A DNA stretch of 45,590 bases from an uncultured Ilumatobacter sp. (lineage in GTDB: Bacteria > Actinomycetota > Acidimicrobiia > Acidimicrobiales > Ilumatobacteraceae): assembly GCA_937919625.1 (NCBI GenBank), contig CALFRK010000077.1, positions 1 through 45,590 on the forward strand, read 5' to 3'. The position numbers and the translations under genes are program-made. The notes beneath the pieces were generated by a model. The model was not told the DNA's origin. It worked only from the letters and a program-made list of their open reading frames with translations, and did not search any database. Shown here piece by piece: positions 25,710-35,364 of the stretch (position 1 is the stretch's first letter; every line of letters begins with the position of its first letter).

Positions 25710-27050
25710 CTATTTTAGGAAGCCTTCATAGTTGCGCAGCATCAACTGGCTGTCGATCTGACGCATCAGTTCGAGTGCAACTCCCACGGAGATCAGCACA
25801 CTGGTACCGGCGAAAGCGAACGAGTTGACGTCGGCTGCCCACAGCACCAGATACGGGAAGATGGCGATGATGGCGATGAACACGGCACCCGGCAGGGTGA
25901 TCCGGTTGACGGCCTTACCGAGATAGTTCTCAGTCTGCGGGCCGGGCCGCACCCCTGGGATGAAACCGCCCTGTTTGCGGATCTGATCGGCCTGGCGAAC
26001 CGGATCGAAGGCGATCGAGTTATAGAAATAGGCGAAGGCGATGATCAACAGGGCAAAGATCGTGACGTACACGATGTTCTGGCTGTTGAGGATGTACTGG
26101 TCCACGAACTCTTGGATCTGGACGCGGATCTTGTGCCACCAGTTGTCACTGTTGGGGTCGGCGTTGCCAAGGAAGCTCGCCATGATCGCCGGCAGCAGCA
26201 GAATCGAGCTGGCGAAGATGATCGGGATCACACCCGACTGGTTGACCTTCAGCGGGATGTAGGTGTTCTGGCCGCCCATCATGCGGCGCCCGACGACACG
26301 CTTGGCGAACTGCACCGGTATTCGGCGCTGGCCGAGTTCGACAAAGACCACCGCCACGATGATGCCGAGCGTTACGAGCACCATCACGACGAACCAAAAT
26401 ATCTTGTTGACCTGCAGGATCGAGTAGAAGCCGCCGGGCAGCGACGCCACGACGGAGGCGAAGATGACCATCGACATGCCGTTGCCGATGCCTCGCTGAC
26501 TGATCATCTCGCCCATCCACATCAGTACGGCTGTGCCGGCGACGAGAGTCGGGATGATCAGATAACCGCGTGGCCAAAGGCCGTCGGGTAGCAATGGCAC
26601 CGACGGCGCCTGCACGGCCGAGAAAAAGGCGGCGCCACCGCCGGTTCCAAACAGGAACACGAGCACCGTGGCCTGCAGCGTGGCGAGCGCAATCGTGACG
26701 TACCGGGTGTACTGCGTGATCTTGCGCTGTCCGACCGCACCCTCTTGCTGGAGCTCTTCCAGCTTGGGGATCACGACCCCGAGCACCTGCATGATGATGC
26801 TGGCGGTGATATACGGCATGATGCCGAGGGCGAAGATCGAGAACGACTCAAAGGCGCCGCCAGAGAACAGGTTGAACAGGCCGAGCGCACCATCTTGGGC
26901 GCCCTCACGAAGCTGATCAATCGCAAGCGGATCGACGCCCGGGACGCGAATCGCCGCACCGACTCGGTACAAGCCGACGATCATGAAGGTGAACAGAATC
27001 TTGTTGCGAAGATCTGCGACCTTGAAGATGTTCTTGACGTTCGACAGCAC
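25710..27050 (-). CDS. secY: preprotein translocase subunit SecY
   Basis: This 446-residue channel protein has ten hydrophobic segments and forms the SecYEG pore in the cytoplasmic membrane. LRNKILFTFMIVGLYRVGAAIRVPGVD (about 14-40) is TM1 and the following loop. GIMPYITASIIMQVL is in TM2, and GIGNGMSMVIFASVV lies near the TM5 region. FIPGVRPGPQTENYLGKAVNRITLPGA is the conserved cytosolic loop C5-TM9. The start is GTG. It lies between rplO and adk as usual, 93 bases after rplO. Confidence 0.97.
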   Translation of the reverse strand: MLSNVKNIFKVADLRNKILFTFMIVGLYRVGAAIRVPGVDPLAIDQLREGAQDGALGLFNLFSGGAFESFSIFALGIMPYITASIIMQVLGVVIPKLEELQQEGAVGQRKITQYTRYVTIALATLQATVLVFLFGTGGGAAFFSAVQAPSVPLLPDGLWPRGYLIIPTLVAGTAVLMWMGEMISQRGIGNGMSMVIFASVVASLPGGFYSILQVNKIFWFVVMVLVTLGIIVAVVFVELGQRRIPVQFAKRVVGRRMMGGQNTYIPLKVNQSGVIPIIFASSILLLPAIMASFLGNADPNSDNWWHKIRVQIQEFVDQYILNSQNIVYVTIFALLIIAFAYFYNSIAFDPVRQADQIRKQGGFIPGVRPGPQTENYLGKAVNRITLPGAVFIAIIAIFPYLVLWAADVNSFAFAGTSVLISVGVALELMRQIDSQLMLRNYEGFLK

Positions 27051-27143
27051 TGGCTACTAATCCTCGCAGTTTGGGGGCGGGCCGCAGGCTAGCAGCGGCT
27101 CGGCAGCCTCATCCGGCCACCCGAAAGTGAACGGATGAACGGC

Positions 27144-27650
27144 TCAGCGGTTCGTGAACTGGTTGCCCTTGGCAGCGGGGCGGCCGGCCTTGCCCTCTTC
27201 CTTGAACGGAAGGGTGATGAGCGTGACCGAGCCACCAGCGGACGTGATCGCAGCTACGGCTGCTTTCGATGCGCCGTGGACATGTACATCGAGTTTGGTG
27301 GTGACCTCGCCTCGGGCAAGAACCTTCACGAAGGCGCCCTTGCGGACGACACCGTGAGCGACCAACACCTCGGGCGTGATCTTGGACTCGCCCAACTCGT
27401 CGAGCTTGTCGAGGTTGACCGCCGAGTACTCGACACGGAAGGGGTTGGTGAACCCCTTCAGCTTTGGAACACGCTGCTTGAGGGGCATCTGGCCACCCTC
27501 GAAGCCACGTGCCACCTTGCCGCGGCCGCGCGAGCGTTGACCCTTGGTGCCACGGCCGGCAGTCTTGCCACCCTTGCCACCCGTGCCGCGACCGACGCGC
27601 TTGGCGCTGGACCTTGAGCCCGGTGACGGAGCGAGATCGTGAACCTGCAT
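27144..27650 (-). CDS. rplO: 50S ribosomal protein L15
   Basis: This is a 168-residue uL15, slightly longer than usual. The extended Gly-rich basic N terminus (RVGRGTGGKGGKTAGRGTKGQRSRG) threads into 23S rRNA. GGQMPLKQRVPKLKGF is the family signature, and the C-terminal domain ends with ISTAGG-like SAGGSVTLI. The final KEEGKAGRPAAKGNQFTNR is a short extra tail. It starts two bases after the rpmD stop. Confidence 0.97.
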   Translation of the reverse strand: MQVHDLAPSPGSRSSAKRVGRGTGGKGGKTAGRGTKGQRSRGRGKVARGFEGGQMPLKQRVPKLKGFTNPFRVEYSAVNLDKLDELGESKITPEVLVAHGVVRKGAFVKVLARGEVTTKLDVHVHGASKAAVAAITSAGGSVTLITLPFKEEGKAGRPAAKGNQFTNR

Positions 27651-27652
27651 GA

Positions 27653-27853
27653 TCAGTCTGTGCCCTTCTCGTTCTCGGTGACCTTGATGAGGTGCGGCAC
27701 GCGATGGATCATGCCGCGGATCTCGGGGCGGTCTGGCAAGGTGTTGCTCTTGCCGATCCGGCCGAGGCCGAGCGCACGCAGCGTGCCACGGGTTTTCGGC
27801 TTGGCGCCGATGCCCGATTTCACCTGTGTGACCGTGATCGTGTTCTCACTCAT
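27653..27853 (-). CDS. rpmD: 50S ribosomal protein L30
   Basis: This is the 66-residue uL30. [36 protein letters not shown] is the conserved core that packs on 23S rRNA helices, and [13 protein letters not shown] ends the fold. Its ATG overlaps the rpsE stop by four bases (ATGA), so the two are translationally coupled. Confidence 0.96.
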   Translation of the reverse strand: MSENTITVTQVKSGIGAKPKTRGTLRALGLGRIGKSNTLPDRPEIRGMIHRVPHLIKVTENEKGTD

Positions 27854-28443
27854 TCGGAACTCCTGGTATTGCCGGCAGCCATCTGCTTCTGACGCTCGTT
27901 GTAGGCGTTTAGTAGGCCCTTGGGTACGAAGCTCTCGGCGGGGATACCGCGGCGCTTGGCGACCTCGTCGGGACGCTGTAACGATTTAAGCCCGGCGATC
28001 GTGGCTCGGGCGACATTGATGTGATTGGCTGAACCAAGCGACTTGCACAAGATGTCGTGAATTCCGGCCTCTTCCAGAATGATGCGCGCCGCGCCACCCG
28101 CGATGACACCGGTACCTGGCGCGGCCGGCTTCATGAGGACGCGACCGCCGCCGGTCTCGCCGATCACCGGGTGGATGATCGTCGAGCCTGCGAGAGCAAC
28201 ATCGAACAGATTGCGCTTGGCCTCTTCGGTGCCCTTCTGGATCGCCAATGGCACTTCCTTGGCCTTGCCGTAGCCCAGGCCCACGCGGCCGTTGCCGTCG
28301 CCGACGACGACGAGCGCCGTAAAGCTGAACCGGCGACCGCCCTTGACGACCTTGGCGACGCGGTTGATCGTGATCACCCGCGACTCGCGAAGACCACCCT
28401 CGTTGTCATTCGAACTGTGTTGATTATTCGGCTGGTAAGCCAT
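27850..28443 (-). CDS. rpsE: 30S ribosomal protein S5
   Basis: This is the 197-residue uS5, at the mRNA entry channel, which affects decoding fidelity. The double-stranded-RNA-like domain has [38 protein letters not shown]. The C-terminal half has [18 protein letters not shown] and [10 protein letters not shown]. The first twenty residues are a Gln/Asn/Ser-rich tail. It overlaps rplR by one base (TGATG) and rpmD by four. Confidence 0.97.
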   Translation of the reverse strand: MAYQPNNQHSSNDNEGGLRESRVITINRVAKVVKGGRRFSFTALVVVGDGNGRVGLGYGKAKEVPLAIQKGTEEAKRNLFDVALAGSTIIHPVIGETGGGRVLMKPAAPGTGVIAGGAARIILEEAGIHDILCKSLGSANHINVARATIAGLKSLQRPDEVAKRRGIPAESFVPKGLLNAYNERQKQMAAGNTRSSE

Positions 28444-28811
28444 CAGAACTCCAGACCTGCGGTGCGGGCAGCTTCGGCGATCGCAGCGACACGACCGTGA
28501 TAGGCGAATCCACCGCGGTCGAACACGACCGTGGTGATACCGGCGGCCTTGGCGCGCTCGGCGATGAGTTCACCGACGCGGGTTGCCGCGGCGACGGTGC
28601 CACCACCCCCGAGGGAGCGCTGGTCGGACTCGACGGTCGAGGCGGCAGCCAGCGTGGCGCCTGCATCGTCGTCGATCACCTGAACCGAGATGTGCTTGTT
28701 CGACCGATACACGGCCAAACGCGGCCGGGCAGCGGTGCCGTGAACCTTCTTACGGACCCGACGGTGGCGGCGGATCCGGCCTTGACGGCGTGCCTTGGCA
28801 ATGTCACTCAT
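28443..28811 (-). CDS. rplR: 50S ribosomal protein L18
   Basis: This is the 122-residue uL18, which binds 5S rRNA with L5 and L25. The basic N terminus is [39 protein letters not shown] and [20 protein letters not shown] are the conserved strands. It begins 24 bases after rplF and shares one base with rpsE, whose start uses the last base of its stop. Confidence 0.97.
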   Translation of the reverse strand: MSDIAKARRQGRIRRHRRVRKKVHGTAARPRLAVYRSNKHISVQVIDDDAGATLAAASTVESDQRSLGGGGTVAAATRVGELIAERAKAAGITTVVFDRGGFAYHGRVAAIAEAARTAGLEF

Positions 28812-28835
28812 AGCTTCTACCGTTCAATTCTTTGG

Positions 28836-29378
28836 TCACTTCTTGCCGGCCTTACCGGCCTTGCGCAGAATGCGCTCGCCGGCGTACCGAACGCCCTTGC
28901 CCTTGTACGGCTCGGGTTTGCGGATACTGCGGATGTTGGCCGCCACCTGGCCGACGACCTCTTTGTCGATGCCCGTCACGATCACCTGGGTCGGCACGGG
29001 AACTTCGAAGGTGATGCCCTCGGGAGCAGCCACGTTGACCGGGTGACTGAAGCCGAGGTTCAGACGTAGAGCGTTTGGACCCTGTGCTTCGGCTCGGTAG
29101 CCGACGCCCACGATCTGAAGCTCTTTTCTGAAGCCTTCAGTGACGCCCACAACCATATTGTTCACGAGGCTGCGGGTCAGGCCATGGAGGGCCCTGTTGC
29201 GGCGTTCGTCGTTGGGGCGCAGAAATGTCAGCGTGCCGTCATCCTGGGTGATTTCGATGTCACCAGGGATGACACGACTGAGCGTGCCCTTGGGGCCCTT
29301 GACCGTAACCGTGCGATCACCAAGGGTGACCTCAACGCCAGACGGCACCGCAACGGGTGCTTTTCCGATTCGAGACAT
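28836..29378 (-). CDS. rplF: 50S ribosomal protein L6
   Basis: This is the 180-residue uL6, near the sarcin-ricin loop and the L7/L12 stalk base. It starts [33 protein letters not shown], and the C-terminal signature is [26 protein letters not shown]. Length and domains are normal. It lies 12 bases after rpsH. Confidence 0.97.
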   Translation of the reverse strand: MSRIGKAPVAVPSGVEVTLGDRTVTVKGPKGTLSRVIPGDIEITQDDGTLTFLRPNDERRNRALHGLTRSLVNNMVVGVTEGFRKELQIVGVGYRAEAQGPNALRLNLGFSHPVNVAAPEGITFEVPVPTQVIVTGIDKEVVGQVAANIRSIRKPEPYKGKGVRYAGERILRKAGKAGKK

Positions 29379-29390
29379 GGGTCTACTTCC

Positions 29391-29792
29391 TCACCAGACG
29401 TAGCAGAGGACTTCGCCGCCGACGTTGCGCTTGCGCGCCTCGCGGTCGGTCATCAGCCCATGGCTAGTGGATAAGACGGCCACACCGAGGCCACCGAGTA
29501 CTCGGGGCACAGCGCTGGCCTTGCGGTAGACCCGCAGACCCGGCGTGGAGATACGTCGGAGGCCCGAGATCGTGCGATCACGGTCGTCCGAGTACTTCAT
29601 CTGAATAGTCAGGGTGTCGCCGGGGCCAGTGGTGGACGGAGCCACCTCAAAGCTGCCGATGTAGCCCTCAGACTCGAGCACCTTGGCAAGCGCCACCTTC
29701 TGCCTAGACGAGGGCATACGTACTTCGTCGTGCATCGCCGTGTTCGCATTGCGAATACGGGTCAGCATGTCGGCGATGGGATCGGTCATCAT
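29391..29792 (-). CDS. rpsH: 30S ribosomal protein S8
   Basis: This is the 133-residue uS8, a central-domain 16S rRNA binder. In E. coli it also represses the spc operon by binding its m[21 protein letters not shown] is the start and the C terminus has [28 protein letters not shown]. Two adjacent ATG codons are possible starts. The upstream one (29792) is kept because GGGAG lies eight bases before it. Confidence 0.97.
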   Translation of the reverse strand: MMTDPIADMLTRIRNANTAMHDEVRMPSSRQKVALAKVLESEGYIGSFEVAPSTTGPGDTLTIQMKYSDDRDRTISGLRRISTPGLRVYRKASAVPRVLGGLGVAVLSTSHGLMTDREARKRNVGGEVLCYVW

Positions 29793-29805
29793 GTTGGTTT
29801 CTCCC

Positions 29806-29991
29806 TCACCAGCTCGACTTTGTCAGACCGGGAATTTCACCGGCGTGCGCCAACTCTCGCAGGCAGATTCGGCACAGGCCGAACTTCCTGAAGACCGAGC
29901 GGGCGCGGCCGCAGCGTCGGCAACGCGTGTATCCGCGTACCTTGTACTTCGGCTTGGCAGCAGCCTTGTTGATCAATGCTTTCTTGGCCAT
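29806..29991 (-). CDS. rpsZ: 30S ribosomal protein S14, zinc-binding type Z
   Basis: This is the 61-residue short uS14. Two Cys pairs, CRRC (24-27) and CRIC (40-43), form the zinc ribbon. The end, [11 protein letters not shown], is the standard one. The short zinc form is the primary housekeeping S14 of most Gram-positive bacteria. It lies between rplE and rpsH as in other spc operons. Confidence 0.96.
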   Translation of the reverse strand: MAKKALINKAAAKPKYKVRGYTRCRRCGRARSVFRKFGLCRICLRELAHAGEIPGLTKSSW

Positions 29992-30011
29992 GTCTCTTCT
30001 CGCCTACTCGG

Positions 30012-30632
30012 TCACTTGCGGCCGCGGTATGGGCCACGGCGCCTGATCTTGCGGGGGGCGTTGTCAGCGTCAACGCCCTTTTTGAACGGAAATCCGAACG
30101 AATCGAGCAGCGCCTTGCCGCCCTCGTTCGTGATCGCCGTGGTCACGATCGTGATATCCATGCCACGCTGGTGGTCGACGTTGTCGACATTGATCTCGGG
30201 GAACACCGTCTGGTCGTTGAGACCAAACGTGTAGTTGCCACGCCCATCCCACGAATGGGCGGGGAGACCCCGAAAGTCGCGAATACGAGGAATCGCGACT
30301 GCCAGCAGCCGGTCGAAGAACTCCCACATGCGATCGCCGCGCAGTGTCACCTTGGTGCCAATCGCCTGGCCCTCACGCAACTTGAATGCGGCGATCGAGG
30401 TCTGGGCTTTGGTGACCACCGGCTTTTGGCCGGCGATCAGGGTGAGCTCGTCGACGGCCTTCTCGAGCAGCGACGGCTGCTGAGTTGCCTGACCGACACC
30501 CATGTTGATGACGATCTTGTCGAGTCGCGGGATTTGCATCTCGTTTTCGATGCCGAGGTCTTTGGCCAACTGGGCCTTGATCGTGTTGTTGTAGCGCGAC
30601 TTCAGTCGCGGTTGAGTTGCCGTGGCGTTCAT
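30012..30632 (-). CDS. rplE: 50S ribosomal protein L5
   Basis: This is the 206-residue uL5, which anchors 5S rRNA in the central protuberance and contacts P-site t[21 protein letters not shown] is the N-terminal signature. [28 protein letters not shown] and [17 protein letters not shown] are conserved. The last about 20 residues are very basic ([13 protein letters not shown]), a little longer than usual. It overlaps the rplX stop by one base. Confidence 0.97.
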   Translation of the reverse strand: MNATATQPRLKSRYNNTIKAQLAKDLGIENEMQIPRLDKIVINMGVGQATQQPSLLEKAVDELTLIAGQKPVVTKAQTSIAAFKLREGQAIGTKVTLRGDRMWEFFDRLLAVAIPRIRDFRGLPAHSWDGRGNYTFGLNDQTVFPEINVDNVDHQRGMDITIVTTAITNEGGKALLDSFGFPFKKGVDADNAPRKIRRRGPYRGRK

Positions 30633-30931
30633 CAGACTTCCTCACCACTCGGGCGTGCGATCCGGATCTTCTTGCCGTCGTTCTCGGCGTAGCCGAGACG
30701 GACGGTCTTGCCCTTGTGCAGGTACATGACGTTGGACACATGGATCGGCATGTCCTTGTCGATGATCCCAGACTGTTCGTTGGCGCGGCGGGCCCGCTGA
30801 TGCTTTGACGCCGTGCTGACGCCGCTGACGAGCACCTTGTCGTCCTTGGGCATGACGCGTTCGACGACGCCTTCCTTGCCCTTGTCCTTGCCTGTGATGA
30901 CTCGTACATGGTCACCTTTACGGAGCTTCAT
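30632..30931 (-). CDS. rplX: 50S ribosomal protein L24
   Basis: This is the 99-residue uL24, a KOW-domain protein that initiates 50S assembly. [34 protein letters not shown] is the KOW motif region. [21 protein letters not shown] follows and the length is normal. The 86-base leader between rplN and this gene carries a compact hairpin. Confidence 0.96.
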   Translation of the reverse strand: MKLRKGDHVRVITGKDKGKEGVVERVMPKDDKVLVSGVSTASKHQRARRANEQSGIIDKDMPIHVSNVMYLHKGKTVRLGYAENDGKKIRIARPSGEEV

Positions 30932-30943
30932 CTCAATTCCTCC

Positions 30944-30960
30944 TCGGGGCTGCGCCCCGA
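30944..30960 (-). promoter_or_regulatory. hairpin in the rplN-rplX gap
   Basis: TCGGGGC, three bases, GCCCCGA: a perfect 7-bp stem located 13 bases upstream of rplX. Most gaps in this operon are under 25 bases, so this 86-base spacer and its hairpin may regulate rplX-rplE translation. It lies close to the start codon rather than behind a T-run, so it is not a terminator. Confidence 0.45.
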
Positions 30961-31017
30961 ACCGATCGACGCCCGGCTCGCTGGCGCCCGCTCGGTCGTG
31001 CTGTCATGCTGCGCATG

Positions 31018-31386
31018 TCAGATCACCTCCGGTGCGAGCGAAACGATTCGCATGAACTTGCGATCGCGCAGCTCGCGCCCGACCGGGCCGAAGATGCGCG
31101 TACCGCGCGGTGTCAGGTCGTCCTTGATCAGAACGGCGGCATTCTCGTCGAAGCGGATGTAGCTGCCGTCGGGGCGTCGCTTTTCTTTCTTGACTCGAAC
31201 GACCACGCACTTGACGACGTCGCCCTTCTTGACCGCTGCGCCCGGGATGGCGTCTTTGACGGTCGCCACGAAGATGTCACCAATCGAGGCGTAGCGGCGG
31301 CGCGTGCCACCGAGCACCTTGATGCAGAGCACCTGCTTGGCACCGCTGTTGTCGGCGACCCGAAGTCGCGATTCCTGTTGGATCAT
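31018..31386 (-). CDS. rplN: 50S ribosomal protein L14
   Basis: This is the 122-residue uL14, at the subunit interface and target of the silencing factor Rsf[38 protein letters not shown] is the standard start. [26 protein letters not shown] and [28 protein letters not shown] complete the family pattern. It follows rpsQ by four bases. Confidence 0.98.
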   Translation of the reverse strand: MIQQESRLRVADNSGAKQVLCIKVLGGTRRRYASIGDIFVATVKDAIPGAAVKKGDVVKCVVVRVKKEKRRPDGSYIRFDENAAVLIKDDLTPRGTRIFGPVGRELRDRKFMRIVSLAPEVI

Positions 31387-31390
31387 TTGA

Positions 31391-31687
31391 TTACCTCGCC
31401 CGTTCCAGGATCTCGACCAGACGCCAGCGCTTGTTCTTGCTGAGCGGACGGGTCTCCATCACTCGGACCTTGTCGCCCTGGCCGGCGTCGTTGGCCTCGT
31501 CGTGCACATACAACTTCTTCGACCGCAAGACAAACTTGTTGTACCTAGCGTGGCGAACGCGGTCGGTCACGGTGACGACGATGGTTTTGTCCATCCCTGC
31601 CGAGGTGACTACGCCTTCGCGTACCTTGCGGTTATTGCGCACCTCGACCGTAGCGGCGTCGGTGGTTGGGGTATCGATTTCGCTCAT
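31391..31687 (-). CDS. rpsQ: 30S ribosomal protein S17
   Basis: This 98-residue uS17 is an OB-fold 16S rRNA binder. [24 protein letters not shown] and the C-terminal [28 protein letters not shown] are conserved. The first about 15 residues are an acidic Thr-rich tail not seen in short homologues. The 95 bases between rpmC and this gene hold a strong hairpin. Confidence 0.96.
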   Translation of the reverse strand: MSEIDTPTTDAATVEVRNNRKVREGVVTSAGMDKTIVVTVTDRVRHARYNKFVLRSKKLYVHDEANDAGQGDKVRVMETRPLSKNKRWRLVEILERAR

Positions 31688-31709
31688 GGTTCTCTCAGCT
31701 TCCGGACTC

Positions 31710-31731
31710 GAGCGGAGCTGTCGCTCCGCTC
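31710..31731 (-). promoter_or_regulatory. hairpin in the rpmC-rpsQ gap
   Basis: GAGCGGAGC, four bases, GCTCCGCTC: a perfect 9-bp stem 23 bases upstream of rpsQ, in a 95-base gap. No T-run follows. It may tune expression of the distal spc genes or protect processed mRNA ends. I saw no promoter of comparable quality here. Confidence 0.45.
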
Positions 31732-31782
31732 CTTTGAGGTCCGCTCGTGTCCTCGATGAATGATGTCTGGCTCACGGTCGGC

Positions 31783-31995
31783 TCACCCTTCTGCCTCGGC
31801 CGCTGCGATCTCTCGCTGGCGGATGACGGTGTTGATCCGTGCGATCTGTCGGCGAACCTTCGTGATCTCAGCCGTGTTCTCTAGCTGGCCGGTGGCGTTG
31901 CGGAAGCGCAGGTTGAGCGCCTCGTGCTTCGACTCGCGCAGCTCTTCGACCAGTTCGGTCATGTCCATCTGGTCCAGCTTGTGCTTACGTGCCAT
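31783..31995 (-). CDS. rpmC: 50S ribosomal protein L29
   Basis: This is a 70-residue uL29, two helices beside the tunnel exit that help dock trigger factor and SRP. MDMTELVEELRESKHEALNLRFRNATGQLENTAEITKVRRQIARINTV is the typical helical pair. The ATG at 31995 lies one base after the rplP stop. Six upstream in-frame codons overlap rplP and are not used. Confidence 0.95.
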   Translation of the reverse strand: MARKHKLDQMDMTELVEELRESKHEALNLRFRNATGQLENTAEITKVRRQIARINTVIRQREIAAAEAEG

Positions 31996-31996
31996 G

Positions 31997-32407
31997 TCAG
32001 ATCGTCTCCTCACGCGTAATGATGCGTGCCTTGATCGGAAGCTTTTGGATCGCCTTGTTCATGGCAGTCTTGGCAAGTTCCTCGTCGGGGTACGAGAGCT
32101 CGAACAGCACTCGCCCCGGGCGAACCACGGCTACCCAGAACTCGGGGTTGCCCTTGCCTGAACCCATGCGGGTCTCGGCCGGCTTCTTGGTGACAGGCTT
32201 ATCTGGGAAAATATTGATCCAAACCTTGCCGCCGCGGCGGATCGATCGGGTCATAGCGACACGGGCGGCTTCGATCTGACGGGCGCTCAACCAGCCCGGC
32301 TCGAGAGCCTGGATTCCGTATTCTCCGAAGTGCAGCTCGCTGCCACCCTTCGTCATGCCGCGGGTGCGGCCGCGGTGGTGCTTTCGATGTGCAACTTTGC
32401 GAGGCAT
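31997..32407 (-). CDS. rplP: 50S ribosomal protein L16
   Basis: This is the 136-residue uL16, which contacts the A-site tRNA elbow and organises the central protuberance. [22 protein letters not shown] starts the protein. [60 protein letters not shown] carries the family signatures. The ATG at 32407 is preferred over the one two codons upstream because it gives the universal MPRK-type start. Confidence 0.98.
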   Translation of the reverse strand: MPRKVAHRKHHRGRTRGMTKGGSELHFGEYGIQALEPGWLSARQIEAARVAMTRSIRRGGKVWINIFPDKPVTKKPAETRMGSGKGNPEFWVAVVRPGRVLFELSYPDEELAKTAMNKAIQKLPIKARIITREETI

Positions 32408-32446
32408 CAACATGATGTGGTCCTTGGCGTGCTTTCTCGACCGCGC

Positions 32447-33334
32447 TCAGTCGTCCGCACGGAAGTGCGGAGTCTCGTGACCCTCACGGGTCTGGCGGGC
32501 GATGGTCTCTTCTTCGTCGAGCAGCTTCTCTAGCTCGGGATCGGCATCTTTGAGCAATGGCTGCGTCTCGGGCTCGGGAGCCTGATCACGGCGACGGGCG
32601 GCGGACGACACGACCTTGCGGGGGCCCTCGTCGGCGGTCTGACCCGAGGTCTCGCCAACCGCCATTGCGGCCTCGCGGACGATCTTGTCCTCGTTGGCGG
32701 CCTTGTACGGAAGGATGTCGCCCTTGTACAGCCACACCTTCACGCCAACCCGGCCGTTGGCAGTCTTTGCCTCACGGAAGCCGTAGTCGATATCGGCGCG
32801 CAGCGTGTGGAGTGGGACGCGACCTTCTCTGTACCACTCGGTACGGCTCATCTCGGCGCCACCGAGGCGACCCGAGCACTGGACACGGATTCCGAGTGCG
32901 CCGGCGCGCTGTGCGTTTTGCACCGCACGCTTCATCGCACGCCGGAAGGCGATCCGGTTGGACAGCTGATCGGCGACACCCTGAGCGATCAGCGCAGCGT
33001 CGAGCTCGGGCGCCTTGATTTCGACGATATTGAGCTGGATCTTGGCGTTGCCCGTGATCTTGGTGATCATCGTGCGCAGTTCGTCAGCTTGAGCGCCTCG
33101 ACGGCCGATCACAATGCCCGGGCGGGCCGTGTGCACATCTACGCGCAGCTTGTCGCGGGTGCGCTCGATCTCGATCCGGCTAATCGCAGCCGACTCGAGA
33201 CGAACCATCACGGCCTGGCGGATCTGCCAGTCCTCCGTGAGGTACTGCTTGTAATCGCGCTCGGAGAACCAACGGCTCTTCCAGTCGGTGCTCACGCCGA
33301 GGCGGAAGCCGTACGGATTGACCTTCTGACCCAT
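32447..33334 (-). CDS. rpsC: 30S ribosomal protein S3 with C-terminal extension
   Basis: This is a 295-residue uS3; the core ends near residue 212 ([12 protein letters not shown]). The type-2 KH domain has [17 protein letters not shown] (71-87). [35 protein letters not shown] and [15 protein letters not shown] are standard. S3 forms the mRNA entry helicase with S4 and S5. About 80 extra residues follow, charged and likely disordered ([23 protein letters not shown]). Other actinobacteria have shorter tails on S3. The tail lacks the module seen in L4 and L22. It starts three bases after the rplV stop. Confidence 0.96.
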   Translation of the reverse strand: MGQKVNPYGFRLGVSTDWKSRWFSERDYKQYLTEDWQIRQAVMVRLESAAISRIEIERTRDKLRVDVHTARPGIVIGRRGAQADELRTMITKITGNAKIQLNIVEIKAPELDAALIAQGVADQLSNRIAFRRAMKRAVQNAQRAGALGIRVQCSGRLGGAEMSRTEWYREGRVPLHTLRADIDYGFREAKTANGRVGVKVWLYKGDILPYKAANEDKIVREAAMAVGETSGQTADEGPRKVVSSAARRRDQAPEPETQPLLKDADPELEKLLDEEETIARQTREGHETPHFRADD

Positions 33335-33337
33335 GAA

Positions 33338-34225
33338 TCAGTCCTCGTCCTTCTGGGTACCGGGCTTCGCAAAGCCAGCCGCTTCAGCGTTTGCTTCGGT
33401 GTCGAACCACACCTCTGCCTTGGTGACCTTGTAGTACCGGCTGTCGGGGGTGTGGTACAGCATCGACTCGGCGTTGCCCTTGATGGCGTGCGATTCGGGG
33501 CCGTTGCCGTCAGCGTCGGGTGTGACCGAGCCAGCCCATTCTGCTGGGGCGAAACGGGCGTCGTGTTCGCTTGCCGCGCCCGCTGCGTCAGACTCGTCGC
33601 CGGCACTTGCAGCTTGCTTGTCGGGCTCGGCGGCGTCGACTGCTTCGTCGATTGCTTCGTCGATTGCTTGCTCAGCGGCGTCTTCGATCGCCTCGTCGGC
33701 ATCGATCGCGTCGATTTGCGACTTGGCGGCTTCGGCACGCTTGCGGCTGCGCTCGACGCGGGCACGGCGGTTGGCGTTGGCGCCGCCAGTCGACCCCTCG
33801 GCGCGGGCCTGCACGATCTCGATCCGGTCCTCGCCCATGCGAGCGAGAACGATCGTGATGTGACAAGTGCGTTTGCGGATACGGGTCGCACGACCGCGAG
33901 CACGCGGACGGAAGCGACGCAATGTGGGGCCCTCATCGGCGAAACAGGCCAGCACGAACAACTCGTCGGCGTCGGCGACATACGCGCCGCTGTCGGCATC
34001 GGTCGCGTTGGCGACGGCGCTGGCGAGCACCTTGCGGATGTCGTGAGCGATCGACCGCTCGGTGAACTGCAACACCTGATCGGCGCGCTTCACATCGAGA
34101 CCACGGATCAGATCGAGCACGACCCTGGCCTTGTAGGCAGACGACCGCACATACTTGGCGGTGGCCTTGGTGCCGTGGCGCTCACCGACCGCGGTGGCGC
34201 CCTCATTCAGCTTCGGACCGCGCAT
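33338..34225 (-). CDS. rplV: 50S ribosomal protein L22 with long C-terminal extension and shared module
   Basis: The L22 core occupies residues 20-140, including [19 protein letters not shown] and the beta-hairpin [29 protein letters not shown], which lines the nascent-peptide tunnel. Ordinary L22 has about 110-130 residues; this one has 295. The extension is first basic ([18 protein letters not shown]), then strongly acidic and Ala-rich (about 170-220). It ends in a compact module (about 229-288) with [24 protein letters not shown] and AEAAGF. The same module ends L4. Its ATG shares one base with the rpsS stop (TAATG). Confidence 0.96.
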   Translation of the reverse strand: MRGPKLNEGATAVGERHGTKATAKYVRSSAYKARVVLDLIRGLDVKRADQVLQFTERSIAHDIRKVLASAVANATDADSGAYVADADELFVLACFADEGPTLRRFRPRARGRATRIRKRTCHITIVLARMGEDRIEIVQARAEGSTGGANANRRARVERSRKRAEAAKSQIDAIDADEAIEDAAEQAIDEAIDEAVDAAEPDKQAASAGDESDAAGAASEHDARFAPAEWAGSVTPDADGNGPESHAIKGNAESMLYHTPDSRYYKVTKAEVWFDTEANAEAAGFAKPGTQKDED

Positions 34226-34503
34226 TAGCGACGTGCTCCTTTTTCCTGTCCGGCGTGGAACCTGAACGTACGGGTCGGGCTGAACTCGCCGAGCTTGTGA
34301 CCCACCATCGACTCGGTGACGTACACCGGTACGTGTTTGCGGCCGTCGTGCACGGCGATCGTGTGGCCGACCATGTCGGGAATGACGGTCGAGCGACGCG
34401 ACCAGGTCTTGATGACCTTGCGCTCGCCGGCGGCGTTTTGGGCGTCAACCTTTTTGAGCAAATGCTCGTCGACGAACGGGCCCTTTTTGAGACTGCGTGA
34501 CAT
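34225..34503 (-). CDS. rpsS: 30S ribosomal protein S19
   Basis: This is the 92-residue uS19, in the 30S head, contacting S13 and the A-site finger. [68 protein letters not shown] is the near-universal sequence. It lies 17 bases after rplB. Confidence 0.98.
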   Translation of the reverse strand: MSRSLKKGPFVDEHLLKKVDAQNAAGERKVIKTWSRRSTVIPDMVGHTIAVHDGRKHVPVYVTESMVGHKLGEFSPTRTFRFHAGQEKGARR

Positions 34504-34520
34504 GATTTCTCTCTCCTGCC

Positions 34521-35357
34521 TCAGCGACGCCCGCGACCGGAACGGCGACGACGGACAATCATCTTCTGGCTGGCCTTCTTCTTGGAACGGGTGCGGCCTT
34601 CGGGCTTACCCCATGGAGATACGGCGGGACGACCGCCGGAGGTACGGCCTTCGCCACCGCCGAGCGGGTGGTCGACCGGGTTCATGGAGACACCGCGGGT
34701 CTGGGGCTTGACGCCCTTCCAGCGGTTACGCCCGGCCTTGCCGATCTTGATCAGCTCGTGCTCGCTGTTGCCGACCTCGCCTACCGTTGCACGGCAGTCG
34801 ATCGGTACCCGGCGCATCTCGGTCGACGGCATACGTAAGGTGGCGTACTCGCCTTCCTTGGCGACCAACTGCACGGCGATACCGGCCGAACGGCCGATCT
34901 TGCCACCCTGGCCGGGCCGCAGTTCGACGTTGTGAACCGTGGTACCAACCGGGATGTAGCGCAGTGGCAGAGCATTGCCGGGCTTGATGTCGGCCCCATG
35001 ACCACTTTGCACGTGATCGCCGACAGCTAGGCCCTTGGGCGCCAGGATGTATGCCTTCTCGCCGTCTGCGTAATGCAGCAGGGCAATCCGGCACGTGCGG
35101 TTCGGGTCGTACTCGATCCCGGCGACCTTGGCCGAGATGCCGTCTTTGACACGCTTGAAGTCGACGATGCGATAGCGCTGTTTGTGGCCGCCACCGCGAT
35201 GGCGCGATGTCATGCGGCCGTACGCGTTGCGGCCACCGGACTTGGACTTGGGCACGAGCAGCGTCCGCTCAGGCGTCGTCTTGGTGACCTCTGAGAAGTC
35301 GGACGACGTCTGGAAACGACGGGCTGGGCTTGTGGGCTTGCGTGAACGAATCGCCAT
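34521..35357 (-). CDS. rplB: 50S ribosomal protein L2
   Basis: This is the 278-residue uL2, needed for peptidyl transferase activity and subunit association. [29 protein letters not shown] (about 42-70) and [31 protein letters not shown] (about 221-251) are the diagnostic blocks; the His in the second lies near the catalytic centre. The ATG at 35357 fits the family start [14 protein letters not shown]. It starts seven bases after the rplW stop. Confidence 0.98.
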   Translation of the reverse strand: MAIRSRKPTSPARRFQTSSDFSEVTKTTPERTLLVPKSKSGGRNAYGRMTSRHRGGGHKQRYRIVDFKRVKDGISAKVAGIEYDPNRTCRIALLHYADGEKAYILAPKGLAVGDHVQSGHGADIKPGNALPLRYIPVGTTVHNVELRPGQGGKIGRSAGIAVQLVAKEGEYATLRMPSTEMRRVPIDCRATVGEVGNSEHELIKIGKAGRNRWKGVKPQTRGVSMNPVDHPLGGGEGRTSGGRPAVSPWGKPEGRTRSKKKASQKMIVRRRRSGRGRR

Positions 35358-35364
35358 GATGACC

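Noticed and set aside
32807-34228. 473-codon plus-strand frame opposite rpsC and rplV
   Set aside because: It is a mirror of the two ribosomal genes; the sequence reads as complement of their codons and has no independent features.
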